This document shows positions 39,126 to 48,466 of a stretch of DNA of 64,000 nucleotides, piece after piece. Every line of letters begins with the position of its first letter. Positions within the stretch are counted from its first letter, which is position 1. The notes below the pieces were generated by a model. That model was not told the DNA's origin. It was given only the letters and a program-made list of their open reading frames with translations, and searched no databases. Location of the stretch: assembly GCA_016756695.1 (NCBI GenBank), contig CP066701.1, positions 3,492,001 through 3,556,000 on the forward strand, in the 5' to 3' direction. The DNA is from Heyndrickxia sporothermodurans (GTDB lineage: Bacteria; Bacillota; Bacilli; Bacillales; Bacillaceae_C). Made by a program: the position numbers and the translations under genes.

Positions 39126-40049
39126 TTGAGAAAAAAGAACTATTCTATTATTTTATCTCTATTACTTTTGACTTTTTTAATTGTTGGTGGGTGTGGCACT
39201 ATCAATCAAGTAAGCAATAAAAACGCTTCAAGTAATAATAAATTACAAATTGTTACTACATTTTACCCAATGTATGAATTTACTAAAAACATCGTTAAGG
39301 ATAAAGCGAACATAGAGTTATTAATTCCGTCAAACGTTGAACCACACGATTGGGAACCTACACCGAAAGATGTTGGAAAGATTCAAAAAGCGGATATATT
39401 TGTTTTTAATAGTAAATATTTCGAGACATGGGTTCCTTCAATCAAAAATAGTGTAAGTAATGAAAATCTTTCTTTTGTTGAAGCAAGTAGTGATATTCAT
39501 TTAATGAATGGGGATGGACATCATCAATTTGATCCCCATGTTTGGTTAAATCCAGTGTTGGCACAGCAAGAAGTAAAAACGATCACTAAAGCTCTAATAA
39601 AGGCTGATCCGGAAAATAAAGAGTTTTATCAAAAAAATAGTGATGCGTACGTCGCAAAACTTGCAAAACTTGATCATCAATATCGTGAAACCTTAAAGGA
39701 TGCTAAGAAAAAGGAGATTATCACTCAACATACGGCATTTGGATATTTAGCAAAAGAATACGGAATGAAACAAATCCCAATTGCTGGATTGTCGCCTTCA
39801 CAGGAACCAAGCCCGGCAAGATTAGGGGAACTAAAAGAATTTGCCGTTAAACACCATGTTAAAGTAATCTATTTTGAAGAACTGGCATCACCGAAAGTTG
39901 CCGAAACATTGGCTAAAGAAATTGGTGCAAAAACGGAAGTACTTCATACGTTAGAAGGATTAAGTAAGGAAGAGCAAGATAAAGGAATGAATTATATTAG
40001 TGTCATGCAAAAAAATCTTGACGCGATTAAAAAGTCCTTATTTGATTAA
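39126..40049 (+). CDS. znuA: Zinc ABC transporter substrate-binding lipoprotein ZnuA
   Basis: A signal peptide with lipobox LIVGGC near residue 23 anchors this 307-residue zinc-binding protein outside the membrane. Metal ligands are likely in PHDWEPTPKD, HHQFDPHVWLNP, TQHTAFGYLAKEYG and the late FEELASP. The usual long His-rich loop is reduced to a short GDGHHQFDPH. TTG start behind GGGGAG. Three Zur-like boxes lie upstream, and a hairpin terminator separates it from znuC. Confidence 0.93.
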   Translation: MRKKNYSIILSLLLLTFLIVGGCGTINQVSNKNASSNNKLQIVTTFYPMYEFTKNIVKDKANIELLIPSNVEPHDWEPTPKDVGKIQKADIFVFNSKYFETWVPSIKNSVSNENLSFVEASSDIHLMNGDGHHQFDPHVWLNPVLAQQEVKTITKALIKADPENKEFYQKNSDAYVAKLAKLDHQYRETLKDAKKKEIITQHTAFGYLAKEYGMKQIPIAGLSPSQEPSPARLGELKEFAVKHHVKVIYFEELASPKVAETLAKEIGAKTEVLHTLEGLSKEEQDKGMNYISVMQKNLDAIKKSLFD

Positions 40050-40083
40050 AATGATAGTTAATGTATATTTTTATTTTTCTTAC

Positions 40084-40115
40084 AGCGTGTGTCATCCTAA
40101 TTACGCACGCTTTTT
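40084..40115 (+). terminator. Intercistronic terminator between znuA and znuC
   Basis: Arms GCGTGTGT and ACGCACGC pair (one G-T pair) around a 10-base loop and are followed by TTTTTC and a second T-run. It probably lowers znuCB expression relative to znuA. Confidence 0.75.
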
Positions 40116-40144
40116 CTTGTTTTTTTGTAGAAAGGATGGTCGAT

Positions 40145-40852
40145 ATGAAATTAGCTTCATTACATAATATTGTTTTTGGCTATACACATGTACCAGCATT
40201 AAATGGGGTTTCCTTTGAATTAAATAGCGGGGAGTTTGTAGGAATTACAGGCCCGAACGGCGCTTCTAAATCAACTATGCTTAAAGTAATGCTCGGCTTA
40301 CTGAAGCCTTGGGAAGGCGAAGTTAACATTAGTAAGAAAAATTGTGATGGAAAGCGCCTAACTATTGGATATGTACCACAACAAATTGCCTCTTTCAATG
40401 TAGGTTTTCCAAGCACAGTGATAGAACTTGTGCGGTCTGGAAGATATCCAAGAGGAAAATGGTTTAAACGTCTTGATGAAAATGATGATTTACAAGTTAA
40501 GAACGCTCTTGAGATGGTTGGGATGTGGGAGTATAGACATCATAAGATTGGAGCATTATCCGGTGGGCAGAAACAAAAAATTTGTATTGCTCGAACATTA
40601 GCTTCAGAACCTGACTTATTAGTTTTAGACGAACCTACAACAGGAATGGATTTCGAAAGCAGGAAAGGATTCTATGAATTTATGAGTCACCAAGTAAAGA
40701 AGCATAATCGAACAGTCGTAATGGTTACACATGATCAAGACGAGGTGGAAGATTATCTTGATAAAATCATCCATTTAGAGAAAGGGGAGCAAGGCGGTTG
40801 GAAATGTTTAACCTTGAATTCATGCAACGGGCGTTTTGGGCTGGCGGATTAA
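40145..40852 (+). CDS. znuC: Zinc ABC transporter ATPase ZnuC
   Basis: A 235-residue ABC ATPase. Walker A reads GPNGASKST; Ser in place of the Gly before Lys is, as I remember it, normal for ZnuC of Bacillus. The Q-loop YVPQQIASF, signature LSGGQKQKI and Walker [13 protein letters not shown] are intact. The C-terminal GGWKCL...C segment is typical of this subfamily. I choose ATG 40145 behind AAAGGA; the frame opens at 40061. It overlaps znuB by 49 bases. Confidence 0.92.
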   Translation: MKLASLHNIVFGYTHVPALNGVSFELNSGEFVGITGPNGASKSTMLKVMLGLLKPWEGEVNISKKNCDGKRLTIGYVPQQIASFNVGFPSTVIELVRSGRYPRGKWFKRLDENDDLQVKNALEMVGMWEYRHHKIGALSGGQKQKICIARTLASEPDLLVLDEPTTGMDFESRKGFYEFMSHQVKKHNRTVVMVTHDQDEVEDYLDKIIHLEKGEQGGWKCLTLNSCNGRFGLAD

Positions 40853-41649
40853 TCGGGATCATTGCTCCACTATTAGGTGTCTTTCTCGTTTTAAGAAGAC
40901 AAGCATTAATGGCAGATACACTTTCACATATTTCTTTAGCAGGGGTAGCCATTGGATTTTTTATTCATTCGAATATAACTTTTTCAACAATTGTCGTCGT
41001 AGTAATAGGGGCGATTGGCATCGAGTATATGCGTAGAGCGTATCATACTTACTCCGAAGTTTCGATAGCGATATTAATGGCGGCTGGTCTCAGTTTTGCT
41101 TTATTTTTAATGAGCATTACAGATGGGGGGATGACAACAAATATTGATCAATTCCTATTTGGTTCCATCGTAACGATTAGCGCTACACAAGTTTATACGA
41201 TGGTAGGAGTGACCATTGTTATATTATTGTATTTCTTTATTTTGCGAAGACCATTATATTTAATGACTTTTGATGAGGATACGGCATTTACAAGTGGAAT
41301 AAATACGAATCTTCTTTCCTTATCATTTAGCATTATTACTGGTTTAGCGATCTCGATAATTATACCAACCATTGGCGTATTGCTCGTCTCAGCATTATTA
41401 GTTTTACCTGCAGCGTTTGCGATACGATTAACGAAAGGGTTTAAAATGGTCTTTGCCACAGCGATGATCGTTTCTTTATTTAGTATCTTTACAGGTCTTA
41501 TTTCATCATACTCGTTAGGGACTCCACCAGGCGCAACAATTACATTATTATTAGTGGTGATTTTGTTAGTCGGCTTTACATGTCAAAAAATAATTTTGCA
41601 TTTTACAAGAAGTATAAAGAGAAGGTCACATAAAAGGCTGAATTATTAA
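40804..41649 (+). CDS. znuB: Zinc ABC transporter permease ZnuB
   Basis: The 281-residue permease has about eight helices and the ABC-3 family motif [22 protein letters not shown] near the N-terminus. It starts inside znuC and is surely coupled to it. Together with znuA and znuC it forms a high-affinity zinc importer. Confidence 0.92.
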   Translation: MFNLEFMQRAFWAGGLIGIIAPLLGVFLVLRRQALMADTLSHISLAGVAIGFFIHSNITFSTIVVVVIGAIGIEYMRRAYHTYSEVSIAILMAAGLSFALFLMSITDGGMTTNIDQFLFGSIVTISATQVYTMVGVTIVILLYFFILRRPLYLMTFDEDTAFTSGINTNLLSLSFSIITGLAISIIIPTIGVLLVSALLVLPAAFAIRLTKGFKMVFATAMIVSLFSIFTGLISSYSLGTPPGATITLLLVVILLVGFTCQKIILHFTRSIKRRSHKRLNY

Positions 41650-41842
41650 AGATTAATTTTAAAATTAACAAAAAATTGTTTACCAATTACTTGCTAAATT
41701 GAATTACTTCTGTTATTCTAAAGAAGAATTATTTTTGTTCGGTATGTAAGGAAAAGATAGTGTTTTCAAACTTATCGCCTAATATCACTTGAGCAAGGAT
41801 AGTAATACAATGTGTGTATTGCGCACTAGGAGGAAGATTTAC

Positions 41843-42043
41843 ATGACACAAGGTACAGTTAAATGGTTCAACAGTGAAAAAGGATTCGGCTTCATCGAAG
41901 TTGAAGGCGGAGACGATGTATTCGTTCATTTCTCAGCGATCCAAGGCGAAGGTTACAAAACACTTGAAGAAGGTCAAAAAGTAACTTTTGACGTTGAACA
42001 AGGTCAACGTGGAGCTCAAGCTGCTAACGTAGTAAAAGCATAA
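41843..42043 (+). CDS. Cold shock protein (CspA/CspB family)
   Basis: A 66-residue single-strand nucleic-acid-binding protein with RNP1 KGFGFIEV and RNP2 [15 protein letters not shown] precedes the ATG at 41843. The long leader (from about 41700) and the AATACA/TGTATT dyad just upstream are compatible with the structured 5' UTR of csp genes. Which csp paralogue it corresponds to cannot be decided here. Confidence 0.93.
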   Translation: MTQGTVKWFNSEKGFGFIEVEGGDDVFVHFSAIQGEGYKTLEEGQKVTFDVEQGQRGAQAANVVKA

Positions 42044-42051
42044 TAATGCTT

Positions 42052-42084
42052 AAAAAAAACAGACTCATTTGAGTCTGTTTTTTT
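42052..42084. terminator. Bidirectional terminator between csp and msrA
   Basis: Perfect stem AAAAACAGACTCA/TGAGTCTGTTTTT with a two-base loop. Confidence 0.92.
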
Positions 42085-42093
42085 TCTCTGAAC

Positions 42094-42630
42094 TTATTTT
42101 TCTTCGTTCCAATGTGCCGAAATAAATTCATCACGACCTGATTTCTTCCTATCATCCATGTAGTCATCTTTATTCTTCTTATAATAATCCTGATGATAAT
42201 CTTCAGCAGGATAGAAGGTAGCAGCTGGAAGTATTTGCGTCACAATTGGTTTTTTAAACTTTCCACTTTCACTTAACTGTTGTTTTGATTTTTCTGCTAA
42301 TTGCTTTTGTTCTTCAGAATGATAGAAAATCGCTGTCCGGTAGGAATCTCCGCGATCATGAAATTGGCCACCATCATCAGTAGGATCGATTTGCTGCCAA
42401 TAAATTTCAAGTAATTTTTCGTAAGGGAAAATGCTTGGATTATAGGTAATCTGAACAACTTCATAATGTCCGGAGTTACCTGCTTTAACCTCCTCATATG
42501 TTGGGTTATCAATATGACCTCCAGAATAACCGGAAACCACTTTTTCAATTCCATCCCATTGGTCGAATGGCTTGACCATACACCAAAAACAGCCGCCTGC
42601 AAAAGTTGCTTTTTCTACTTGATTGTCCAT
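42094..42630 (-). CDS. msrA: Peptide-methionine (S)-S-oxide reductase MsrA
   Basis: The 178-residue enzyme repairs oxidised methionine. The catalytic Cys lies in [11 protein letters not shown] (first Cys of CFWC, residue 14); [15 protein letters not shown] and [16 protein letters not shown] are family motifs. No MsrB is fused and there is no C-terminal resolving Cys near the end. GGAGGT precedes the ATG. Confidence 0.95.
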   Translation of the reverse strand: MDNQVEKATFAGGCFWCMVKPFDQWDGIEKVVSGYSGGHIDNPTYEEVKAGNSGHYEVVQITYNPSIFPYEKLLEIYWQQIDPTDDGGQFHDRGDSYRTAIFYHSEEQKQLAEKSKQQLSESGKFKKPIVTQILPAATFYPAEDYHQDYYKKNKDDYMDDRKKSGRDEFISAHWNEEK

Positions 42631-42813
42631 TATGTACCTCCATAAATATCGAGCTTAATCGGATAATATCATTTTTAGCGTAAATATAGCAATAAATAGG
42701 TTTGAAAAATAAGAATATAAAACTAATTTTATATATAAAGCAGAATACGGTAAAATATATGGGTTCAATCAAATTGACCTGATTCAAAATATTTAAAAGG
42801 GATTGCAATACCA

Positions 42814-45063
42814 ATGACTATAAATACTAAGCTATTAATAAAAGAATGGCAGCATGCTTTACAACTAGAAATTCAACATTTGAAAAAATACGGGAGTACA
42901 AAATATCATGTTTCAAATGGTTTTTTAGTTTCTAATGATTCATCATATACTTATTATTTTGAGACGGCTGTAAGTTTGAAAATTCCAATTGGTGCATCTG
43001 TACGTCTTGAATGGGAGAAAAATAAGTATAACGGAAGAATCCTCTCTTCAGAAGGAAAAAACATGATAATAAGTTTCGATAAATATATCGGTGATCTTAT
43101 CAGCACGGCTTTTCTTTACCATGATCCATGGGAATTATTAGAACAACTTATAAATCGTTTAGACGAAGCGAAGAAAAATAAGCGAAAAAGAATTAGTATA
43201 AAGCAGTTAATGGATCCTGGAAGCCAAGTTAAACACCCAACAAACAAAATAAAAAGTAATATTCATGAGTTAGTATTACGATCAAAATATAATCCTGTTA
43301 CATTTGTCTGGGGGCCACCTGGAACGGGGAAAACCTATACATTAGCAAGAGTTGCAGCAAACAAGTATTTTAAAGAAAAAAGAGTCCTTATACTATCCCA
43401 TAGTAATAAAGCCGTAGATGTGCTAATGAATGAAGTATTATCATTTGTTCAACAAAAGAACCGTTTTGTTGAGGGTGATGTTATACGGTTTGGCATGGGT
43501 GGAGATTTACGGGAAGAGAATCAATTATCAATGATGCATTTACTTGAAAAACGAGAACCTGCGCTATTTGAAAAAAAACAACAGTTTTCCATTCAGAAAA
43601 AAGAAATAAAGAAAGATTTAGGCAATTCATTTAGCAATAGGGATACAGACAAGCTTTTAGAGGTAGAAGGAAAACTTGCGAAAATATTAGAAACGATCCG
43701 GCGGAAAGAAGTTAAATATGTAAAAGAGGCTAGGATTATTGGAACAACTTTAGCAAAAGCAGCTGGAGACCCGACGATATATGAACAAGAATACGATCTA
43801 ATAATTATTGATGAAGCAAGTATGGCCTATATACCGCAAATTGCTTTTGCAGCGACTTTAGACAAAAGAGTGATTGTTTGCGGTGATTTTAAACAATTGC
43901 CGCCAATTGCATCTTCAAGACATTCTTTAGTCAATAAATGGCTAAGAGAGGATATCTTTCATAAAGCTAATGTCGTTTATACGAATAACGAAGATCAATT
44001 GCATCCACATTTATTTTTGCTAAAAGAACAAAGAAGAATGCACCCGGACATTTCCGCTTTTACGAATCGATATATTTATCAATCATTGGTTGGGGATCAC
44101 GAAAAAATAGGAGAGATGCGAAAGTCGATTGCGCGGAATTTCCCCTTTCCTAACCGCGCATCTATTTTACTGGATACAAGTTTTTCAGGTTCATATTGTA
44201 TTAGTGAACGAATTTCAACATCAAAAATAAATCCATTTCACCTCTTGCTATCTTTTCAGTTAATCCACGAATCTCTTGTCTCCGGCATTTCTTCGATAGG
44301 ATTTGTCACCCCATATCGGGCACAAGCTACTCTAATGGATCAATTACTGATGGATCTTTATCCTTCAGAAACGCTAAATGGAGACATTGTTTCGGCAACT
44401 GTACACCGTTTTCAAGGTAGTGAAAAGGATTTAGTCATATTCGATACGGTTGATGGATCACCTCAAACTCGTCCAAGTATGCTTCTTTCCGGAAGTGAAA
44501 GTGAACGTTTAATAAATGTCGCAATGACTAGAGCAAAGGGAAAGTTTATCCACATAGCCAATAAAGATTTCATTCACCAACATGTATTTCATAATAAAAC
44601 AATAAGACAATTAGTAGAACATCAAGATCGGTTAGGCCAAACGGTTTCACTGAACGATATTGGTAAATGGGTGAGACACTCACATCCCAAGTTAAAGTGG
44701 GTATATGCACGTAAATTGGATCAAGTTTTTATCGATATTCATACTGCACAGGACAATATCATACTCTCATTGCCAGAACATGCAACTCTTTCTAAGCAAT
44801 GGGAAGATGTACTAAATAACAGGGCTAAAAAAGTTAAATTGCTTATTATTTCAACAAAGGAATGGAAAACTATCAAGCCAAACGAACAGATTAAAGATCA
44901 TTTGCCATTCCCATATGTAATAATAGACCAAAATATTTTTTGGTCGGGTCTCCCTCTTGAAGGGATGATAAATATTAAACCACCATATATTACAGCAAGA
45001 CTCGAATCGGATGCTTTTGTTAATTACTTCATTAAACAATTACCGATAAATAGAATAATATAA
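42814..45063 (+). CDS. SF1 (Upf1/DNA2-like) helicase with a possible PLD-like C-terminal domain
   Basis: The 749-residue protein has an unrecognised N-terminal region (about 1-150), then a complete SF1B helicase core: WGPPGTGKTYT near 166, IIIDEASM near 331, GDFKQLPP, QRRMHPD near 407, TVHRFQGSEKDLVIFD near 530 and NVAMTRAKG near 569. The last ~130 residues (FIDIHTAQDNIILSL ... YVIIDQNIFWSGLPL) resemble the degenerate phospholipase-D-like domain found at the end of some helicases; this part is tentative. It is monocistronic between two terminators and has no recognised defence partner, so a repair or RNA role is as likely as defence. Confidence 0.8.
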   Translation: MTINTKLLIKEWQHALQLEIQHLKKYGSTKYHVSNGFLVSNDSSYTYYFETAVSLKIPIGASVRLEWEKNKYNGRILSSEGKNMIISFDKYIGDLISTAFLYHDPWELLEQLINRLDEAKKNKRKRISIKQLMDPGSQVKHPTNKIKSNIHELVLRSKYNPVTFVWGPPGTGKTYTLARVAANKYFKEKRVLILSHSNKAVDVLMNEVLSFVQQKNRFVEGDVIRFGMGGDLREENQLSMMHLLEKREPALFEKKQQFSIQKKEIKKDLGNSFSNRDTDKLLEVEGKLAKILETIRRKEVKYVKEARIIGTTLAKAAGDPTIYEQEYDLIIIDEASMAYIPQIAFAATLDKRVIVCGDFKQLPPIASSRHSLVNKWLREDIFHKANVVYTNNEDQLHPHLFLLKEQRRMHPDISAFTNRYIYQSLVGDHEKIGEMRKSIARNFPFPNRASILLDTSFSGSYCISERISTSKINPFHLLLSFQLIHESLVSGISSIGFVTPYRAQATLMDQLLMDLYPSETLNGDIVSATVHRFQGSEKDLVIFDTVDGSPQTRPSMLLSGSESERLINVAMTRAKGKFIHIANKDFIHQHVFHNKTIRQLVEHQDRLGQTVSLNDIGKWVRHSHPKLKWVYARKLDQVFIDIHTAQDNIILSLPEHATLSKQWEDVLNNRAKKVKLLIISTKEWKTIKPNEQIKDHLPFPYVIIDQNIFWSGLPLEGMINIKPPYITARLESDAFVNYFIKQLPINRII

Positions 45064-45070
45064 TCCATTT

Positions 45071-45103
45071 TTAGCCAGGGGAATTTACTGGCTAATTTTT
45101 TTA
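45071..45103 (+). terminator. Terminator of the helicase gene
   Basis: Perfect stem TTAGCCAG/CTGGCTAA with a 9-base loop and seven T. Confidence 0.9.
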
Positions 45104-45112
45104 GAATTTCTG

Positions 45113-45142
45113 TTGACACTGAATGTGTATTACGCATATAAT
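45113..45142 (+). promoter_or_regulatory. SigA promoter of the GntR-ABC operon
   Basis: A perfect TTGACA (45113-45118) and a perfect TATAAT (45137-45142) are 18 bases apart, unusually strong for this window. Operator 1 covers the -10. Confidence 0.85.
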
Positions 45143-45146
45143 ACAC
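45125..45146. promoter_or_regulatory. Operator-like dyad 1
   Basis: GTGTATTA-n6-TAATACAC, a perfect 8+8 dyad of 22 bp overlapping the -10 box. It resembles the AGTGTA...TACACT operators of YtrA-type GntR regulators. Confidence 0.75.
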
Positions 45147-45153
45147 ATATGAA

Positions 45154-45175
45154 GTGTATGAACTGAATAATACAT
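45154..45175. promoter_or_regulatory. Operator-like dyad 2
   Basis: GTGTAT-n10-ATACAT, same 22-bp geometry as dyad 1 with one mismatch at the last base; starts 29 bases after dyad 1. Confidence 0.65.
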
Positions 45176-45192
45176 ACATCTTTCTAATCAAA

Positions 45193-45214
45193 GTGTATGA
45201 ACTAATTAATACAC
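45193..45214. promoter_or_regulatory. Operator-like dyad 3
   Basis: GTGTAT-n10-ATACAC, same geometry, starting 39 bases after dyad 2 and ending 23 bases before the regulator's start codon. Confidence 0.7.
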
Positions 45215-45236
45215 ACAATAAATAGGAGATGTTTCA

Positions 45237-45626
45237 ATGAAAATAAACTTTAATAATCGTGATCCTGTATATGCTCAAGTAGTAAGGTATTTCAAGGAAC
45301 AGATAGCGATTGGAAATTTAGGGGCGGGGCAAGAAATTCCATCTCGAAGGGAGCTTGCATCCATGTTAAAGATTAATCCTAATACAGCTCAACGGGCGTA
45401 TAAAGAAATGGAGGAACAAGGGTTGATTCATACTGAAAGAAACCACCCAAGTCGAATAACAAATGATGAAGCGATACTAGGGAAATTAAGATCAGAACTT
45501 ATTGTGGAAGCTGTTGATTCTTTTGTGGAATCAATACGGGCGATTAATGTGCCGGTAGAGGAGATTCTCACCTTAGTAAAAGATAAATACACTTCTACAG
45601 AAAAAGGGAGGATGGAAGCAGAATGA
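45237..45626 (+). CDS. GntR-family transcriptional regulator, YtrA subfamily
   Basis: The 129-residue protein has an N-terminal winged HTH (YAQVVRYFKEQIAIGNLGAG, IPSRRELASMLKINPNTAQRAYKEMEEQGL) and only a short helical C-terminal part, the build of the YtrA subfamily that represses a linked ABC exporter. AGGAGA precedes the ATG. It overlaps the ATPase gene by four bases. Three matching dyads in its own promoter imply autoregulation. Confidence 0.9.
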   Translation: MKINFNNRDPVYAQVVRYFKEQIAIGNLGAGQEIPSRRELASMLKINPNTAQRAYKEMEEQGLIHTERNHPSRITNDEAILGKLRSELIVEAVDSFVESIRAINVPVEEILTLVKDKYTSTEKGRMEAE

Positions 45627-46312
45627 TTGAAGTAAAAAATGTCACGAAAAAATTTGGTCGCAAGAAAGTACTAAATGGCATATCTTTCACTGCCAATAAA
45701 GGCGAGATTACTTGTTTAATTGGGATTAACGGGGTAGGTAAAACGACCACATTAAAAGCGATTTTAGGACTCACACCGATAAATAGCGGCACGATCTTAA
45801 TTGATGGAGAAAAGTTAACAAAATCAAGTTATGAAAAAATTACGTTTATCCCTGATGCAATTACGATGCTGCCGCAAATGACGATTCGTGAAGCGATGGT
45901 ATTTATGAACGACTTTTATCAAAATTGGAATCAAAAACGAGCAGATGATTTATTAACGTTTTTTAAGTTAGATAGGCATACACGAATATCCGATTTATCG
46001 AAAGGAAACGTAGCAAAGGTTAATTTATTATTAGGACTTTGTCTTGATGTTGATTATGTATTAATGGATGAACCTTTTTCAGGAATCGATATTTTTAGTC
46101 GTGAACAAATAGCGGAGGTTTTCACAAGTCATCTGATTGAGGATAGAGGAGTTATTATCACTACCCATGAAATTAATGATATTGAACATTTAATTGATAA
46201 AGTTGTATTAATGGATAATGGTGTTGTCCTAAAAGAATTTAATACAGAAGAAATTCGATTCTCTGAAGGGAAATCCGTTGTTGATGTCATGAGAGAGGTG
46301 TACCAACCGTGA
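45623..46312 (+). CDS. ABC transporter ATP-binding protein
   Basis: A 229-residue ATPase with Walker A GINGVGKTT and Walker B DYVLMDEPFSGID. The signature reads LSKGNVAK in place of LSGGQ, a variation common among YtrB-like exporters. It pairs with the permease downstream (four-base overlap). YtrA-type operons typically respond to cell-wall-active antibiotics; that inducer is inference here. Confidence 0.88.
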   Translation: MIEVKNVTKKFGRKKVLNGISFTANKGEITCLIGINGVGKTTTLKAILGLTPINSGTILIDGEKLTKSSYEKITFIPDAITMLPQMTIREAMVFMNDFYQNWNQKRADDLLTFFKLDRHTRISDLSKGNVAKVNLLLGLCLDVDYVLMDEPFSGIDIFSREQIAEVFTSHLIEDRGVIITTHEINDIEHLIDKVVLMDNGVVLKEFNTEEIRFSEGKSVVDVMREVYQP

Positions 46313-47142
46313 ACAAGTTTTTAAAATTAGTTAACTTTGAAATGAATCGTTTTAAAAAGATATACATTGTCCTACTACTGATTACTGTTATCTTTCAATT
46401 TGTTGGCGTATTTGTCATATCATTAAGTTTTATGAATGATTCAAAGCGTATTATGCACGATGAATCTTTGTCTGTTGTTCAATATGTACACCAATATGGA
46501 TTGTTTGATTTTACTCATATATTACGGAGTTTGTGGTTTTTCGCACCAATCGGTATTGGTGTTACAGCTATATTATTCTACATTTTTTTCATCTGGTATC
46601 GCGATTGGTTCGGAAAAAATACATTTATTTATCGACTATTAATGCTTCCAACCTCAAGATTAAATATTATTTTGTCAAAAGGATTGACAATTCTTATATT
46701 TGTTCTTGGTTTAATTGCCTTTCAACTAATTTTACTTCCAATTGAAAACGCAATGGTAAATTGGCTTGTTTCTAATGAATTTCTTAATAGAATGAACGTA
46801 CAAGAAATTTTAGGATCATCATTTGAATTATCTTTATTAATTCCAGGCTCTTTTATTGAATTTATACTTTATTATGCAACAGGATTAATGGCAGTATTTG
46901 TTATCTTTACTGGTATTTTATTCGAGAGAAGTTATCGAATAAAAGGAATCATTTTTGGAGTATTGTATGCAATTGCGGCATCTATTGTCTTCTTTTCTCC
47001 TTTCCTTGTGGAAATGATTTTACAAAAAGATTATTTATATGGGATTGAAAAACTACTACTATCAATAGTAATGGGGATTATCGTTTTTATCGGTTCATTA
47101 CTTGTTAGTAATTTCCTATTAAAGAAAAAGGTATCAGTTTAA
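46309..47142 (+). CDS. ABC transporter permease
   Basis: A 277-residue protein with six hydrophobic segments (YIVLLLITVIFQFVGVFVI first, IVMGIIVFIGSLLVSNFLL last) and a large loop between helices 1 and 2, the ABC-2 exporter layout. GTG start overlapping the ATPase gene. A polar lysine-rich end follows the last helix. Confidence 0.82.
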   Translation: MNKFLKLVNFEMNRFKKIYIVLLLITVIFQFVGVFVISLSFMNDSKRIMHDESLSVVQYVHQYGLFDFTHILRSLWFFAPIGIGVTAILFYIFFIWYRDWFGKNTFIYRLLMLPTSRLNIILSKGLTILIFVLGLIAFQLILLPIENAMVNWLVSNEFLNRMNVQEILGSSFELSLLIPGSFIEFILYYATGLMAVFVIFTGILFERSYRIKGIIFGVLYAIAASIVFFSPFLVEMILQKDYLYGIEKLLLSIVMGIIVFIGSLLVSNFLLKKKVSV

Positions 47143-47153
47143 GGGAGGATCAT

Positions 47154-48335
47154 ATGAAACGCTATATTAGTTCAATTGTTATTATAGCAATAATGTTTTG
47201 TACCATCGGTGCATTTTATATTTATACTGCAGCAGCAAATTCTTTACCAGAAGTGAAAATCGTCAAAGTTAGTGGAAATGATGATGAACTGAAAAATGTC
47301 GTAATAAGCGGAAACTATCATATTGGCAATACGAATGAGAATTTTGAAGCTACGAAGAAGGGAACAACATACTTTAGTGAAAGATCTATCTTTGAAAGGC
47401 TAGATTTAGAAAAAGGGAAGCTTTTAGAATTAAGGAAAAACTATCGGAATTTTATGAGGGGAAAACATGACCTTGATTCAATATATGAAGATAATGAATT
47501 ACTCATATATACAGAATTAAATCCACGTTACAATAAATATTCATTGGATTTCTCAATTTTAAATAAAAAAAATAAAAAGAAAAATTCCTTTAAAGTTGAA
47601 ATTCCAAACTATAAAGAATTCACAGAAGTTTATTTTCATGACGTACAACGTGTAGGAAATGAATTAAAAGTAATTACGGAAAATAACCGACGTTCTGATC
47701 AGGACAAAAATAAAATTGAATTACATGTCTATACCATTGATTATGAACAGAAAAAGATAATGAAAGATGATATTATCGCTTCTAAATTTATGGGAAATGA
47801 ACACACTGGATACCAGTACGTTACGATTTATTCAACAGACCCAACAATAACTAATAAATATTTTGCCATTCAAGATAATGACGTGAAGGTTCAAGAACAT
47901 CAAGATGGGGGAATTGATGAACAAATCGTTAAAAGTGAAATTGTTACTTATAATTATGAAAAAGAAAAGATAGAAAAAATAAAAGTTCCTAAACAATATT
48001 ACGATGCGCAAATAGTCAATGATAAAGATGGTACTATTTATTTCATTTTAACAAATGAAAAAGATGTAATAGTGTCAAAAGTAAACATTGATAAGCATTC
48101 AGTAGAAAAAATCAGAAAAATTTCATTACCAGAAATGGGAGGGAATCAGCATCAAGTAATAAAAATTAATAATGGAAAAATATATATTTTAACCTCAAAA
48201 GCAGATGCAAATGATAAAAATACATTCTTTGTAATGGATATACGAAGTGGTCAAAATCTATACCAAGGAAAAATTACTCAGTCCAAACAAAAAAAGAATA
48301 GTAATATTGAATTATTTGACTTTGAAATAAACTAA
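47154..48335 (+). CDS. Membrane-anchored extracytoplasmic protein of the ABC operon, unknown function
   Basis: The 393-residue protein has one N-terminal helix (SSIVIIAIMFCTIGAFYIYTA) followed by a large hydrophilic part rich in Lys, Asn and beta-prone repeats (KIYILTSKADAN, TIYFILTNEKDV), which could be propeller-like. It lies 11 bases after the permease, behind GGGAGGA, so it is probably an accessory to the exporter. I recognise no family. Confidence 0.7.
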   Translation: MKRYISSIVIIAIMFCTIGAFYIYTAAANSLPEVKIVKVSGNDDELKNVVISGNYHIGNTNENFEATKKGTTYFSERSIFERLDLEKGKLLELRKNYRNFMRGKHDLDSIYEDNELLIYTELNPRYNKYSLDFSILNKKNKKKNSFKVEIPNYKEFTEVYFHDVQRVGNELKVITENNRRSDQDKNKIELHVYTIDYEQKKIMKDDIIASKFMGNEHTGYQYVTIYSTDPTITNKYFAIQDNDVKVQEHQDGGIDEQIVKSEIVTYNYEKEKIEKIKVPKQYYDAQIVNDKDGTIYFILTNEKDVIVSKVNIDKHSVEKIRKISLPEMGGNQHQVIKINNGKIYILTSKADANDKNTFFVMDIRSGQNLYQGKITQSKQKKNSNIELFDFEIN

Positions 48336-48466
48336 ACAAATGATGTAAAAAAAGAAATTTTTAGAATAAATGCAACTTTTTGAGCGGTTATTACGTCTAA
48401 TATATATGGAGATATTTTGAAAGCAAATTAACGTTTTTTCATTATACTATAGCAGGGGGGATTGAC

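Noticed and set aside
40145-40852. ZnuC Walker [10 protein letters not shown] as a damaged ATP site
   Set aside because: As far as I remember, the same Ser occurs in functional Bacillus ZnuC proteins, so it is not unusual.
42814-45063. The helicase as part of a known anti-phage system
   Set aside because: No nuclease, methylase or other defence gene adjoins it; the neighbours are csp, msrA and an ABC operon.
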